Below are positions 18,703-26,848 of a stretch of DNA of 64,000 nt, in pieces. Position numbers and translations under genes: made by a program. Every line of letters starts with the position of its first letter. Position 1 is the first letter of the stretch. The notes beneath the pieces were generated by a model. That model ran no database searches. It was not told the origin of the DNA and was given only the letters and a program-made list of their open reading frames with translations. This DNA is from Jannaschia pohangensis (GTDB taxonomy: Bacteria; Pseudomonadota; Alphaproteobacteria; Rhodobacterales; Rhodobacteraceae), in assembly GCF_900113875.1 (NCBI RefSeq), contig NZ_FORA01000003.1, positions 372,001-436,000 on the forward strand. The letters are read 5' to 3'.

Positions 18703-20097
18703 ATGTCCCAATATGACGTCATCATCATCGGCAGTGGCCCCGGCGGCTATGTCTGCGCCATCCGTTGCGCTCAACTGGGCCTGAAGACCGCCGTGGTCGA
18801 AGGCCGCGACACCCTGGGCGGGACTTGCCTTAACGTCGGTTGCATCCCGTCCAAGGCGCTGCTGCATGCCTCCCACCAACTCCATGAAGCGGAACACAAT
18901 TTCGCGAAGATGGGCCTCAAGGGCAAGTCGCCCTCGGTCGACTGGAAACAGATGCTGGCCTACAAGGACGACGTGATCGGACAGAACACCAAAGGCATCG
19001 AATTCCTGTTCAAGAAGAACAAGATCGACTGGCTCAAGGGTTGGGGGTCGGTCCCCGAGGCGGGCAAGGTCAAGGTGGGCGATGACGTGCACGAGGCCAA
19101 GCACATCATCCTCGCCTCCGGCTCCGAATCCGCCTCCATCCCGGGCGCCGAAGTGACCATCGACGAAAAGATCGTGGTGACCTCGACCGGCGCGCTGGAA
19201 TTGTCGAGCATTCCCAAGACGATGGTGGTCGTCGGCGGCGGTGTCATCGGGCTGGAACTGGGCAGCGTCTATTGCCGTCTGGGCACCGAGGTGACCGTGA
19301 TCGAATACCTCGATGCCATTACCCCGGGTCAGGACGCCGAAGTGGCCAAGCAGTTTCAGAAGCTGCTGACCAAGCAGGGGCTCAAGTTCATCACCGGCGC
19401 GGGCGTGTCCAAGGTCGCCACCAGCGGCGGCAAGGCCACGGTGTCCTATACCCTGCGCAAGGACGACAGCGCGCATGACCTGAAGGCCGACGTCGTGCTC
19501 GTCTCGACCGGTCGGCGTCCCTACGTCGATGGCCTGGGCCTCGACGCGCTCGGGGTGAAGATGACCAAGCGCGGCCAGATCGCGGTCGATGACGGCTATC
19601 AGACGAACGTCAAAGGGATTTACGCCATCGGTGACGTCATCGAAGGCCCCATGCTCGCGCATAAGGCCGAAGACGAGGGCATGGCGCTGGCCGAGATCCT
19701 GGCCGGTCAGCATGGTCACGTGAATTATGACGTGATCCCAGGCGTCATCTATACCCACCCCGAAGTGGCCAGCGTCGGTCTGACCGAAGAGCAGCTCAAG
19801 GCCGAGGGGCGCGAGTACAAGGTCGGCAAGTTCAGCTTCATGGGCAATGGCCGCGCCAAGGCCAACTTCGCGGGCGACGGCTTCGTCAAGATGCTGGCCG
19901 ACGCCAAGACCGACCGGATCCTCGGGTGTCACATCATCGGGCCGATGGCGGGCGACCTGATCCACGAAGTCTGCGTCGCGATGGAATTCGGCGCCGCCGC
20001 CGAAGATCTGGCCCGCACCTGCCACGCGCATCCGACCTATAGCGAGGCGATGCGCGAGGCCGCGCTGGCCTGCGGCGACGGTGCGATCCACGCCTGA
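18703..20097 (+). CDS. lpd: Dihydrolipoyl dehydrogenase (E3)
   Basis: A 464-residue flavoprotein disulfide reductase. It has the FAD site GSGPGG at residues 11-15, the redox-active disulfide Cys 42/Cys 47 in [13 protein letters not shown], the NAD domain [12 protein letters not shown], and the catalytic pair His 443/Glu 448 in HPTYSEAM. It reoxidises the lipoyl groups of SucB. I start at 18703 (MSQYDV); the upstream ATG at 18658 would translate through the GATCACCC repeats and adds no family sequence. Ribosome site CTGGAGG is eleven bases upstream. Confidence 0.97.
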   Translation: MSQYDVIIIGSGPGGYVCAIRCAQLGLKTAVVEGRDTLGGTCLNVGCIPSKALLHASHQLHEAEHNFAKMGLKGKSPSVDWKQMLAYKDDVIGQNTKGIEFLFKKNKIDWLKGWGSVPEAGKVKVGDDVHEAKHIILASGSESASIPGAEVTIDEKIVVTSTGALELSSIPKTMVVVGGGVIGLELGSVYCRLGTEVTVIEYLDAITPGQDAEVAKQFQKLLTKQGLKFITGAGVSKVATSGGKATVSYTLRKDDSAHDLKADVVLVSTGRRPYVDGLGLDALGVKMTKRGQIAVDDGYQTNVKGIYAIGDVIEGPMLAHKAEDEGMALAEILAGQHGHVNYDVIPGVIYTHPEVASVGLTEEQLKAEGREYKVGKFSFMGNGRAKANFAGDGFVKMLADAKTDRILGCHIIGPMAGDLIHEVCVAMEFGAAAEDLARTCHAHPTYSEAMREAALACGDGAIHA

Positions 20098-20106
20098 ATG
20101 CGCCAA

Positions 20107-20131
20107 GGCCCGCCGTAATCTTCGGCGGGCC
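20107..20131 (+). terminator. Hairpin after lpd, probable end of the TCA block
   Basis: GGCCCGCCG pairs perfectly with CGGCGGGCC around a 7-base loop, ten bases after the lpd stop. There is no T-tract, so termination may depend on Rho or be partial. Confidence 0.5.
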
Positions 20132-20287
20132 CACAAGCCCCGGAGGCAAGTGTAAGCGTCTTCTAACCCCTTGGAACGCCCGACAGATTCCCCACAGTCG
20201 TCGCAATTGCGGACCCCGCCCTTCGCAGTCCTGCCGCTTTTCCCTGACATTCATGAACCGTAGCGAAGTTCAGGACCAGTTTAGCAA

Positions 20288-20923
20288 GTGCCCCCGATTC
20301 CCCAGACATTCCAAAGCCGTGCAGGCCTGTTGTTCATGGCCATTGCCATGGCGACCCCGGCAATGGCCGAGCATCATCCCTGGATGCCGCCGGTCTTTGC
20401 GCCGGTGCCCCATTGGCTGGCCGATGCGCTGTCGCCGGGCAAGATCCTGTTCTGTGTGTCCATCACCCTGATCCTTGCCGCGACCTTCGTGACTCTGGTG
20501 ACGCGCTTCCGTCGCAAGCGGCGGATCATGCGTCATGAGCTGCTGGAGCTGCGCAATGGCCCGCGCTTCCGGATGATCGACGCGATGTGCCATGCCGCGC
20601 GCAAGGCCAACACGATCAGCAAGCCGCGACTGCAACGCGCGCTTGAAATCGCACGTGACGCGACCGGCAAGGACTATACCCTCGAGCAGTTGAACGAGGT
20701 GGCCCTTCTGACCGACCGCGTCATCGTGCCGACGAATTTCTTCTGGATGCGGGACGGTCTGAACAAGGGCGAGAAGATGGTCGTCTTCAATTCGACGGCC
20801 TCGGTCCTTCTGGCTGACGGTCCGCTGACGCGGAGCGAGCGAACCTTCCTGCGCATCCTGACACGCGGTCTGGGCCTGACGGAGGACGACCTGCGCCACC
20901 TGAGCAGCCTGACCCGGACCTGA
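20288..20923 (+). CDS. Exported or membrane-anchored protein of unknown function
   Basis: A 211-residue protein. The GTG start gives a typical signal peptide (PPIPQTFQSRAGLLFMAIAM, cleavage after AMAE); an ATG at 20336 is the alternative. One strong membrane helix spans about residues 50-70 (GKILFCVSITLILAATFVTLV), then RFRRKRR marks the cytosolic side. The remaining 135 residues are helical, with GLTEDDLRHLSSL near the end, faintly like a TerB/EF-hand-like helical domain. No family is assigned. It converges on the GntR gene with a 3-base gap. Confidence 0.65.
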   Translation: MPPIPQTFQSRAGLLFMAIAMATPAMAEHHPWMPPVFAPVPHWLADALSPGKILFCVSITLILAATFVTLVTRFRRKRRIMRHELLELRNGPRFRMIDAMCHAARKANTISKPRLQRALEIARDATGKDYTLEQLNEVALLTDRVIVPTNFFWMRDGLNKGEKMVVFNSTASVLLADGPLTRSERTFLRILTRGLGLTEDDLRHLSSLTRT

Positions 20924-20926
20924 CCC

Positions 20927-21574
20927 CTACCCCGCCAGCAGGCGCAGCCCCTGGGTCACATCGGCTCGCACGGCAAGGCGCAGGCCCGGCTCGTCCCCCG
21001 CGCGCAACGCGGCGACGATCAGGCGGTGGTTCTTGGGCACTTCGGTGCGGTTGAGCCGCCCATAGAGCGCCTTCATCGTCGGCCCCATCTGAAGCCAGAC
21101 CGTTTCCACCATGGCCAGCATCGCCGGCGCCTGCGCCCGCAGATAGAGCGTGCGGTGAAACTCCAGGTTGGTCCGGATATAGCCCGAGGCATCGTGCTTG
21201 GCGATCTGCTCGGCGATGGCGCGGTTGATCGTCTCCATCCGGTCGATCAGGGCCAGATGCGCGCGCGGCAGGGCGCGAATGGCCAGTTCGGGCTCCAGCA
21301 ATGATCGCAGCGCCGCCAGCTCCTCGATCCGGTCATCGGTCAATTCGGGCGTCGTGATCCGCCCCGAGGCCGACAGCGACAGCGCCCCTTCGGCCACAAG
21401 CCTGCGCATCGCCTCGCGGACGGGGGTGACCGACACGCCGTAGTCCTTGCCGATCCCGCGCAGGGTCAGGGCAGCACCGGGGGCCAGTTCGCCGTGCATG
21501 ATGCGACTGCGAAGCGAGCGATAGAGCCGGTCGTGGGCGGCACCGGGACCATCCGGGCGTGGGGTCAGAAGCAT
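20927..21574 (-). CDS. GntR family regulator, FCD subfamily
   Basis: A 215-residue transcription factor. The winged helix-turn-helix occupies residues 12-75 (LYRSLRSRIMHGELAPGAALTLRGIGKDYGVSVTPVREAMRRL). The FCD ligand-binding domain follows (ELAALRSLLEPELAIRAL, then NLEFHRTLY with the metal-binding His pattern). FadR-type members sense organic acids or related small molecules. The target and effector are not evident, and the genes around it (metallopeptidase, membrane protein) do not suggest one. Confidence 0.92.
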   Translation of the reverse strand: MLLTPRPDGPGAAHDRLYRSLRSRIMHGELAPGAALTLRGIGKDYGVSVTPVREAMRRLVAEGALSLSASGRITTPELTDDRIEELAALRSLLEPELAIRALPRAHLALIDRMETINRAIAEQIAKHDASGYIRTNLEFHRTLYLRAQAPAMLAMVETVWLQMGPTMKALYGRLNRTEVPKNHRLIVAALRAGDEPGLRLAVRADVTQGLRLLAG

Positions 21575-21589
21575 GGTGCCATCATCGCG

Positions 21590-22285
21590 TTACTTCCCTC
21601 CGAAATCCACTGCATGAAGCGCGGCCCCCTCGCGGCGCAGCCAGGCGCGGCGCGGGGCATAATCGGGCATCAGCGCCGCGACCTGGGCCCAGAAGCGGGC
21701 CGAGTGATCCATATGCGCCAGATGGGCGACCTCATGGGCCGCCACATAGTCCAGCACCTCTGGCGGTGCCATGATCAGACGCCAGCTGAACATCAACTCG
21801 CGCCGCGATGAACAGCTGCCCCACCGGGACCGCGTGTCGCGCAGGGTCATCTTGACGGGATGGCGTCCCAGGGCCTCGGCATGGCGCGCGACCGCTTCGG
21901 TCAGATGCGTCCGCGCCATCGTCTGAAGCAGGACCTTCACCCGGGGCCCGGCCCGCGAATCGTCGGCCACGGCAATCGCGTCGCCGGTCCAGCGCGCCGA
22001 CCGACCGGCCCCCGCCACCACTGGCACATCGCGCCCCAGAAGCGGCACGGTGCCGCCGACGGCGATCCCGCGCGGCGCGGGGGCGGCGGCCACATGCCGC
22101 GCGATCCAGCCCGCCTGTTGCGCCACGAAGGCCTGCGCCTCGGCCAGGCTCATGGCGCGCGGCATGGACAGCGTCACGCGCCCGTCCGACCGCCCGACGC
22201 GCAACGACATGCGCCGCGCCCGCACCGACCGCCGCAACACCACCTCGACCCCCGGCGCACCGGGCACGGGCAAACTATCCGTCAT
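21590..22285 (-). CDS. YgjP-type (DUF45/M48-like) zinc metallopeptidase
   Basis: A 231-residue protein with the zinc site HEVAHLAHMDHS (HExxH plus a downstream His) and the preceding DTRSRWGSCSSRRELMFSWRL, diagnostic of the YgjP/DUF45 family. The N-terminal half has RRSVRARRMSLRVGRSDGRV, also typical. The substrate is unknown in most members. The start at MTDSLPV (22285) fits; a longer reading from 22327 is possible. It is divergent from the FYDLN gene with about 100 bases between. Confidence 0.9.
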   Translation of the reverse strand: MTDSLPVPGAPGVEVVLRRSVRARRMSLRVGRSDGRVTLSMPRAMSLAEAQAFVAQQAGWIARHVAAAPAPRGIAVGGTVPLLGRDVPVVAGAGRSARWTGDAIAVADDSRAGPRVKVLLQTMARTHLTEAVARHAEALGRHPVKMTLRDTRSRWGSCSSRRELMFSWRLIMAPPEVLDYVAAHEVAHLAHMDHSARFWAQVAALMPDYAPRRAWLRREGAALHAVDFGGK

Positions 22286-22384
22286 GGTTTTTGCAAAGGA
22301 CTTGCCACCCCTTGTCCCCTGTGGCATCCGACCGAGATTCCCGACAAAGGGGCCATCCGGCCCGGACGACATGAAGGAACCGAC

Positions 22385-22711
22385 ATGCCCAAGGAAGAAT
22401 GGGGCGTCAAGCGGGTCTGCCCGACCACTGGCAAGCGCTTCTACGATCTCAACCGGTCGCCCATCGTCAGCCCCTACACGGGTGAGACGGTGAACGTCGA
22501 TACCGGCAACAAGACCCGAATCCTCGTCGCCGACAAGGATGACGCCGAAACCAAGGCCAAGGAGTCCGAGGACGCCTTGCTGGACGATGACGATGTCGAA
22601 CTGGAAGACGACGTTGTCGACGATGACGACGATGTCCTGGAAGACGACGATGACGACACCGTGTCGCTCGACGAAATCGGGGACGTGTCGGGCGGCGACG
22701 ACGACGACTGA
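22385..22711 (+). CDS. TIGR02300 (FYDLN acid) family protein
   Basis: A 108-residue protein typical of alphaproteobacteria. A conserved head, MPKEEWGVKRVCPTTGKRFY with FYDLN at 19-23 and SPYTGE, is followed by a very acidic tail dominated by Asp (residues 66-108). The head looks like a small zinc-ribbon-like fold with a single cysteine. The role is unknown. The GAC/GAT repeats at the DNA level reflect the poly-Asp tail, not a mobile repeat. It lies just ahead of tRNA-Ala. Confidence 0.93.
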   Translation: MPKEEWGVKRVCPTTGKRFYDLNRSPIVSPYTGETVNVDTGNKTRILVADKDDAETKAKESEDALLDDDDVELEDDVVDDDDDVLEDDDDDTVSLDEIGDVSGGDDDD

Positions 22712-22793
22712 TCGACACCTTCGAAAGCGGGCGATGCAGGAGATTTTTTCCCTTGCGCCGCCCACGGCCCTGCCGTAGGACGCAGGCCGGTCA

Positions 22794-22869
<76 letters not shown>

Positions 22870-23005
22870 AATCCCCTCTAAATTCAGGCGACAAGGCCAT
22901 GGACGCGAACGACGTTCGGAATGCCATTCCGCATTGCCTCAACGACCGCTTGACGGCTCGCCCAATCGCAGGGACCGTGACGCGACTGCGCAGGGGACCT
23001 TTGCC

Positions 23006-24223
23006 ATGACATCCGATTCCGCCGGACCAAGCCGCCAATCCTACGATATCGTGATCGTCGGCGGGGCCATCATGGGGGCCTCGACCGCCTGGTTTCTGAC
23101 CGACAATCCCGACTTCGACGGAAGCATCCTGGTGGTGGAGCGCGACCCGACCTATTCCGCCTGTTCGACCGCCCACACCAACAGCTGCATCCGCCAGCAG
23201 TATTCGACCGAGCTCAACGTCAGGGTCAGCCAGTTCGCCGCCGATTTCATCAAGAACATCCGCAGCTACATGGGGGGCGACGAACGTGTCCCGCATCTGG
23301 CGATCCGGTCCTTCGGCTACATGTATCTGGCCGACACGCCCGGCTTTGCCGACACCCTGCGCGCAAACCACCGGGTGCAGCAAGCCGCCGGTGCCGCCAC
23401 CCAGCTGATGTCCGCCGAGCAGATCAAGGCGGCCTATCCCTTCTACAACGTCGACGACATCCTCCTTGGCTCGATCAACGTGGTGGACGAGGGGTATTGG
23501 GACGGGGCCACGGTGTTCGACTGGTGGCGGCGGCAGTCGCGCGAACGCGGCGTCGAATACCTGCACGGAGAGGTCGTGGCCCTGAACCGCAACGCCGCCG
23601 GGACCCGCGTCGAGAGCGTCACGCTCGCCTCGGGTCAGGTTATCGCTTGCGGTCAGGTGGTGAACGCCAGCGGCCCCCGCGCCGCCCGCACCGCCGCCAT
23701 GGCCGGGATCAAGGTGCCAGTGGAGCCGCGCAAGCGCTATTCCTGGGTCTTCAAGGCCGAAACCCCGCTCGACCGCGACCTGCCGCTGACGATCGATCCA
23801 TCGGGCGCGCATGTGCGCGAACACGGTGGCGGCACCTATCTGGCCGGCGGCCATTCCGCCATCGACCCAGGCGTCGAACCGGATGATTTCACCATGGATC
23901 ACGACCTGTGGGAAAGTCACGTCTGGCCCGCCATCGCCACCCGCATCCCGGCCTTCGAGGCTGTGAAGGTGACCAGCCAATGGGTCGGGCACTATGCCAT
24001 GAATACCTTCGATCACAACGCCATCGTCGGCCCCCATCCCGAAGTGACGAATTTCCACTTCATCAACGGTTTCTCGGGCCACGGCTTGCAGCAATCGCCC
24101 GCCATGGGGCGCGGTCTGGCGGAATGGCTGACCTATGGCGACTATCGCAGCCTCGACCTGCGGCCCTTCGCCTTCGATCGGATCGCAGCGGGCAACCCCA
24201 TCCCCGAGGTCGCGGTGATCTGA
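23006..24223 (+). CDS. FAD-dependent oxidoreductase (DAO/glycine oxidase-like)
   Basis: A 405-residue protein of the D-amino-acid-oxidase superfamily. The N-terminal FAD-binding segment is IVIVGGAIMGASTAWFL, with Ala where the usual GxGxxG has its middle Gly. CSTAHTNSCIRQQYSTE resembles the FAD-contacting loop of sarcosine oxidase-like and related enzymes. The C-terminus has AIVGPHPEVTNFHFINGFSGHGLQQSPAMGRGLAEWL, typical of the family. It probably oxidises a secondary amine or amino acid. It converges on the urt genes with a three-base gap, so it is not in their operon. Confidence 0.88.
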   Translation: MTSDSAGPSRQSYDIVIVGGAIMGASTAWFLTDNPDFDGSILVVERDPTYSACSTAHTNSCIRQQYSTELNVRVSQFAADFIKNIRSYMGGDERVPHLAIRSFGYMYLADTPGFADTLRANHRVQQAAGAATQLMSAEQIKAAYPFYNVDDILLGSINVVDEGYWDGATVFDWWRRQSRERGVEYLHGEVVALNRNAAGTRVESVTLASGQVIACGQVVNASGPRAARTAAMAGIKVPVEPRKRYSWVFKAETPLDRDLPLTIDPSGAHVREHGGGTYLAGGHSAIDPGVEPDDFTMDHDLWESHVWPAIATRIPAFEAVKVTSQWVGHYAMNTFDHNAIVGPHPEVTNFHFINGFSGHGLQQSPAMGRGLAEWLTYGDYRSLDLRPFAFDRIAAGNPIPEVAVI

Positions 24224-24226
24224 CCC

Positions 24227-24922
24227 TCAGACCGACACTTCGGCCAGAAGCGCCTCCCGCGACAGGTCGGCGGCCGGTTTGCGCAGCACGACTTCCCCGC
24301 GCTTCATCGCCACGAATTCATCGCCCAGATCATAGGCGAAATCAAAGAACTGCTCGACCAGCACGATGGCGATTTCCCCCTGGTCGCGGAGGGTCCGGAT
24401 GACGTTGCCGATCTGGGTGATGATGTTGGGCTGGATGCCCTCCGTCGGCTCATCCAGAAGCAACACGCGGGGTCGGGTGATGAGCGCGCGGGCAATGGCC
24501 AGCTGCTGCTGCTGCCCGCCCGACAGGTCGCCCCCGCGCCGCCCGGTCATTTCCCGCAGCACCGGGAACAGGTCATAGATGTGGTCGGGCACGCGGTGCC
24601 CCTTGCCCGGAAGACAGGCAAAGCCGCTCGCCAAGTTTTCGGCCACGGTCATCATCGGAAAGACCTCGCGCCCCTGGGGGACATAGGCGATCCCGGCGCG
24701 GGCGGCCCCAAAGGCGGTCAGGTGATCGAGCGGCTTGCCGTCCAGCGTGATCGTGCCCCCGGCATAGGGGTGCCGCCCGGCAATGGCCTTGAGCAGGCTG
24801 GTCTTGCCCACCCCGTTGGTGCCCATCACGGCCGTCACCTGCCCCGGGCGCGCCGTCAGGCTGACCCCGTTCAGGATCTGGCTCTGCCCGTATTTCAGGG
24901 TCAGGTCGGTGACTTCGAGCAT
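24227..24922 (-). CDS. urtE: Urea-type ABC transporter ATPase UrtE
   Basis: A 231-residue ABC ATPase. Walker A is GTNGVGKTS, the signature is LSGGQQQQLAIAR and Walker B is VLLLDEPTEGIQPNII. The EGIQPNII stretch and VEQFFDFAYDL are characteristic of UrtE rather than the LivF branch it comes from. It powers urea uptake with UrtD. It is last in the operon urtABCDE. No urease genes are within the window. Confidence 0.9.
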   Translation of the reverse strand: MLEVTDLTLKYGQSQILNGVSLTARPGQVTAVMGTNGVGKTSLLKAIAGRHPYAGGTITLDGKPLDHLTAFGAARAGIAYVPQGREVFPMMTVAENLASGFACLPGKGHRVPDHIYDLFPVLREMTGRRGGDLSGGQQQQLAIARALITRPRVLLLDEPTEGIQPNIITQIGNVIRTLRDQGEIAIVLVEQFFDFAYDLGDEFVAMKRGEVVLRKPAADLSREALLAEVSV

Positions 24923-24925
24923 CGC

Positions 24926-25669
24926 CTAGCGCCCCAGATAGACGTCGATGACGTCCTGATTTTGCGTCACGTGATCCAGCCGACCCTCGGCCAGGACCGA
25001 CCCCTCGTGCAGCACCGTCACCTTGCAGTCGAGGCGGCGGACGAACTCCATGTCATGCTCCACCACGATGACGGCGCGGGTCCTGGCCGCACGCACCAGA
25101 AGGTCGGTCGTATGTTCGCGCTCGGCCGGGGTCATGCCCGCCGCCGGCTCGTCCACCAGCAACAGGCGCGGGTCCTGTGCCAGCAGCATCCCGATCTCCA
25201 GCCACTGCTTCTGTCCGTGGCTCAGCGTGCCCGACACCTTGTCCAGCGCCTCGGTCAGCCCGATCTCGTCGCTGATCCCGCGCACCCTTTCCTCCGACGC
25301 GACTTCGCCCCGCCGGAACAGCACGTCGAAGGGCCCGCGCGGATTGCGCAGGGCCATGACGATGTTTTCGCGCACGGTCTGCGCCTCGAAGACGGTGGGT
25401 TTCTGGAACTTGCGCCCGATGCCGGCCTGCGCGATCTGGCTTTCGCTCATCTCCAGCAGCGACACAGACTTCTCGCCCCAGAGAACGCGCCCCTCGTCGG
25501 GCTTGGTCTTGCCGGTCACGATATCCATGAAGGTCGTCTTGCCCGCCCCGTTCGGCCCGATCACGGCGCGCAATTCCGGCTCGCCGATTTGAAGCGACAG
25601 GTTGTTGATGGCGCGAAAGCCGTCGAAGGTGACCGTGACACCCGACACCTCGAGCAGGGATCCATTCAT
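24926..25669 (-). CDS. urtD: Urea-type ABC transporter ATPase UrtD
   Basis: A 247-residue ABC ATPase of the LivG/UrtD type. Walker A is GPNGAGKTT, the signature is LSHGQKQWLEIGMLL and Walker B is LLLVDEPAAGMTPAE. The LSHGQKQWLEI motif is typical of UrtD. It overlaps the urtC stop by four bases (ATGA), and urtE follows after three bases. It supplies the second nucleotide-binding subunit. Confidence 0.92.
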   Translation of the reverse strand: MNGSLLEVSGVTVTFDGFRAINNLSLQIGEPELRAVIGPNGAGKTTFMDIVTGKTKPDEGRVLWGEKSVSLLEMSESQIAQAGIGRKFQKPTVFEAQTVRENIVMALRNPRGPFDVLFRRGEVASEERVRGISDEIGLTEALDKVSGTLSHGQKQWLEIGMLLAQDPRLLLVDEPAAGMTPAEREHTTDLLVRAARTRAVIVVEHDMEFVRRLDCKVTVLHEGSVLAEGRLDHVTQNQDVIDVYLGR

Positions 25670-26844
25670 CGCGCACCTCCATCCGGATTACGGACCAGCC
25701 GGTCGAACAGCCCGCCGATGCCCTTGGGAAAGAACAGCGTGACAGCGACGAAGGTCAGGCCAAGCAGGACCAGCCACCAATCCGTCCATTTGACGACATA
25801 GATGCCAAGGTTGATGTCCGGCGCGCTGCCCCCGGTAAACCACGACGACATGAGCGACACGAGCGCCGCGCCGATGATCGCGCCGTAAAGCCGCCCGCGC
25901 CCCCCGATGGCCACCCAGACCGCCAGATAGATGGACGCGACCGGCGCGATTTCCGCCGGGTTGATGATGCCCGCCTGCGGATAATAGAGCGCGCCCGCGA
26001 TGCCCGCGACCATGGCCGTGACGGTGAACACGAAGAGCTTGTAGCCCTCGACGTGATAGCCGAGGAACCGCACCCGCGCCTCGTTGTCGCGAATGGCGCG
26101 GATGACCGAGCCGAGCTTGCCCGACACCAGCCAGGCGAACAGGACATAGCCCAGACCCAGGGCCAGAGCGGAGGCCCAGAAGAACCACAGCGAGATCGTC
26201 GCCTGCGACACCGACTCGAGGCCGGGTATGTTCTGCAACCCGGACAATCCGTTGTTGCCACGCAGCCCGGTGTCGTTCTGAAAGAAGTAGAGCGACAAGG
26301 CCAGCGTCATCGCCTGCGTCAGGATCGACAGGTAGACGCCCGTCACCCGGCTGCGGAAGGCGAGCCAGCCAAAGACCAGCGCCAGAAGGCCCGGCACCAG
26401 AACCACCGCCAGAAGTTGCAGGATCAGCGAATCCGAAAAGGCCCAGATGGCAGGGAATTCCGATGACCCCACGACGCCGAAGATCTGGGTTCCGATGGCG
26501 CTTGTCACCTCTTCGGGCGTGGGCGGCAGGGGCGCGGAAGCGAGCGAAGTCAGCACGATCCCTTCGGTCCGCGCATACATCAGCCACATGCCCACGGCAT
26601 AGCCGCCGATCCCGAAGAAGGCGAAATGGCCAAGGCTCAGGATGCCGCAATAACCCCAGACCACGTCCATCGCGACGGCGACCAGGCAGAGGCACAGTGT
26701 CTTGCCCAAGGTCTTGAGGAAGGACGTCGACATGAGTCCGAGGCCAAGCGCCTCGCTCAGGATCGTCACGACGATTGTGAAGATCGACAGGGCCAGCAGG
26801 AACCACAGGACCGACGGGTTGCGGGCGACAAAGCTACGCTCCAT
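25666..26844 (-). CDS. urtC: Urea-type ABC transporter permease UrtC
   Basis: A 392-residue permease of the LivM/UrtC type with about ten membrane helices. It carries GYCGILSLGHFAFFGIGGYAVG, a conserved motif of branched-chain/urea permeases, and the coupling-helix region RAIRDNEARVRFLGY. The start ATG follows the urtB stop by four bases. It forms the heterodimeric channel with UrtB. Confidence 0.93.
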   Translation of the reverse strand: MERSFVARNPSVLWFLLALSIFTIVVTILSEALGLGLMSTSFLKTLGKTLCLCLVAVAMDVVWGYCGILSLGHFAFFGIGGYAVGMWLMYARTEGIVLTSLASAPLPPTPEEVTSAIGTQIFGVVGSSEFPAIWAFSDSLILQLLAVVLVPGLLALVFGWLAFRSRVTGVYLSILTQAMTLALSLYFFQNDTGLRGNNGLSGLQNIPGLESVSQATISLWFFWASALALGLGYVLFAWLVSGKLGSVIRAIRDNEARVRFLGYHVEGYKLFVFTVTAMVAGIAGALYYPQAGIINPAEIAPVASIYLAVWVAIGGRGRLYGAIIGAALVSLMSSWFTGGSAPDINLGIYVVKWTDWWLVLLGLTFVAVTLFFPKGIGGLFDRLVRNPDGGAR

Positions 26845-26848
26845 GGCC

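Noticed and set aside
22560-22705. Simple GAC/GAT repeat
   Set aside because: It encodes the poly-Asp tail of the FYDLN protein and is expected for that family.
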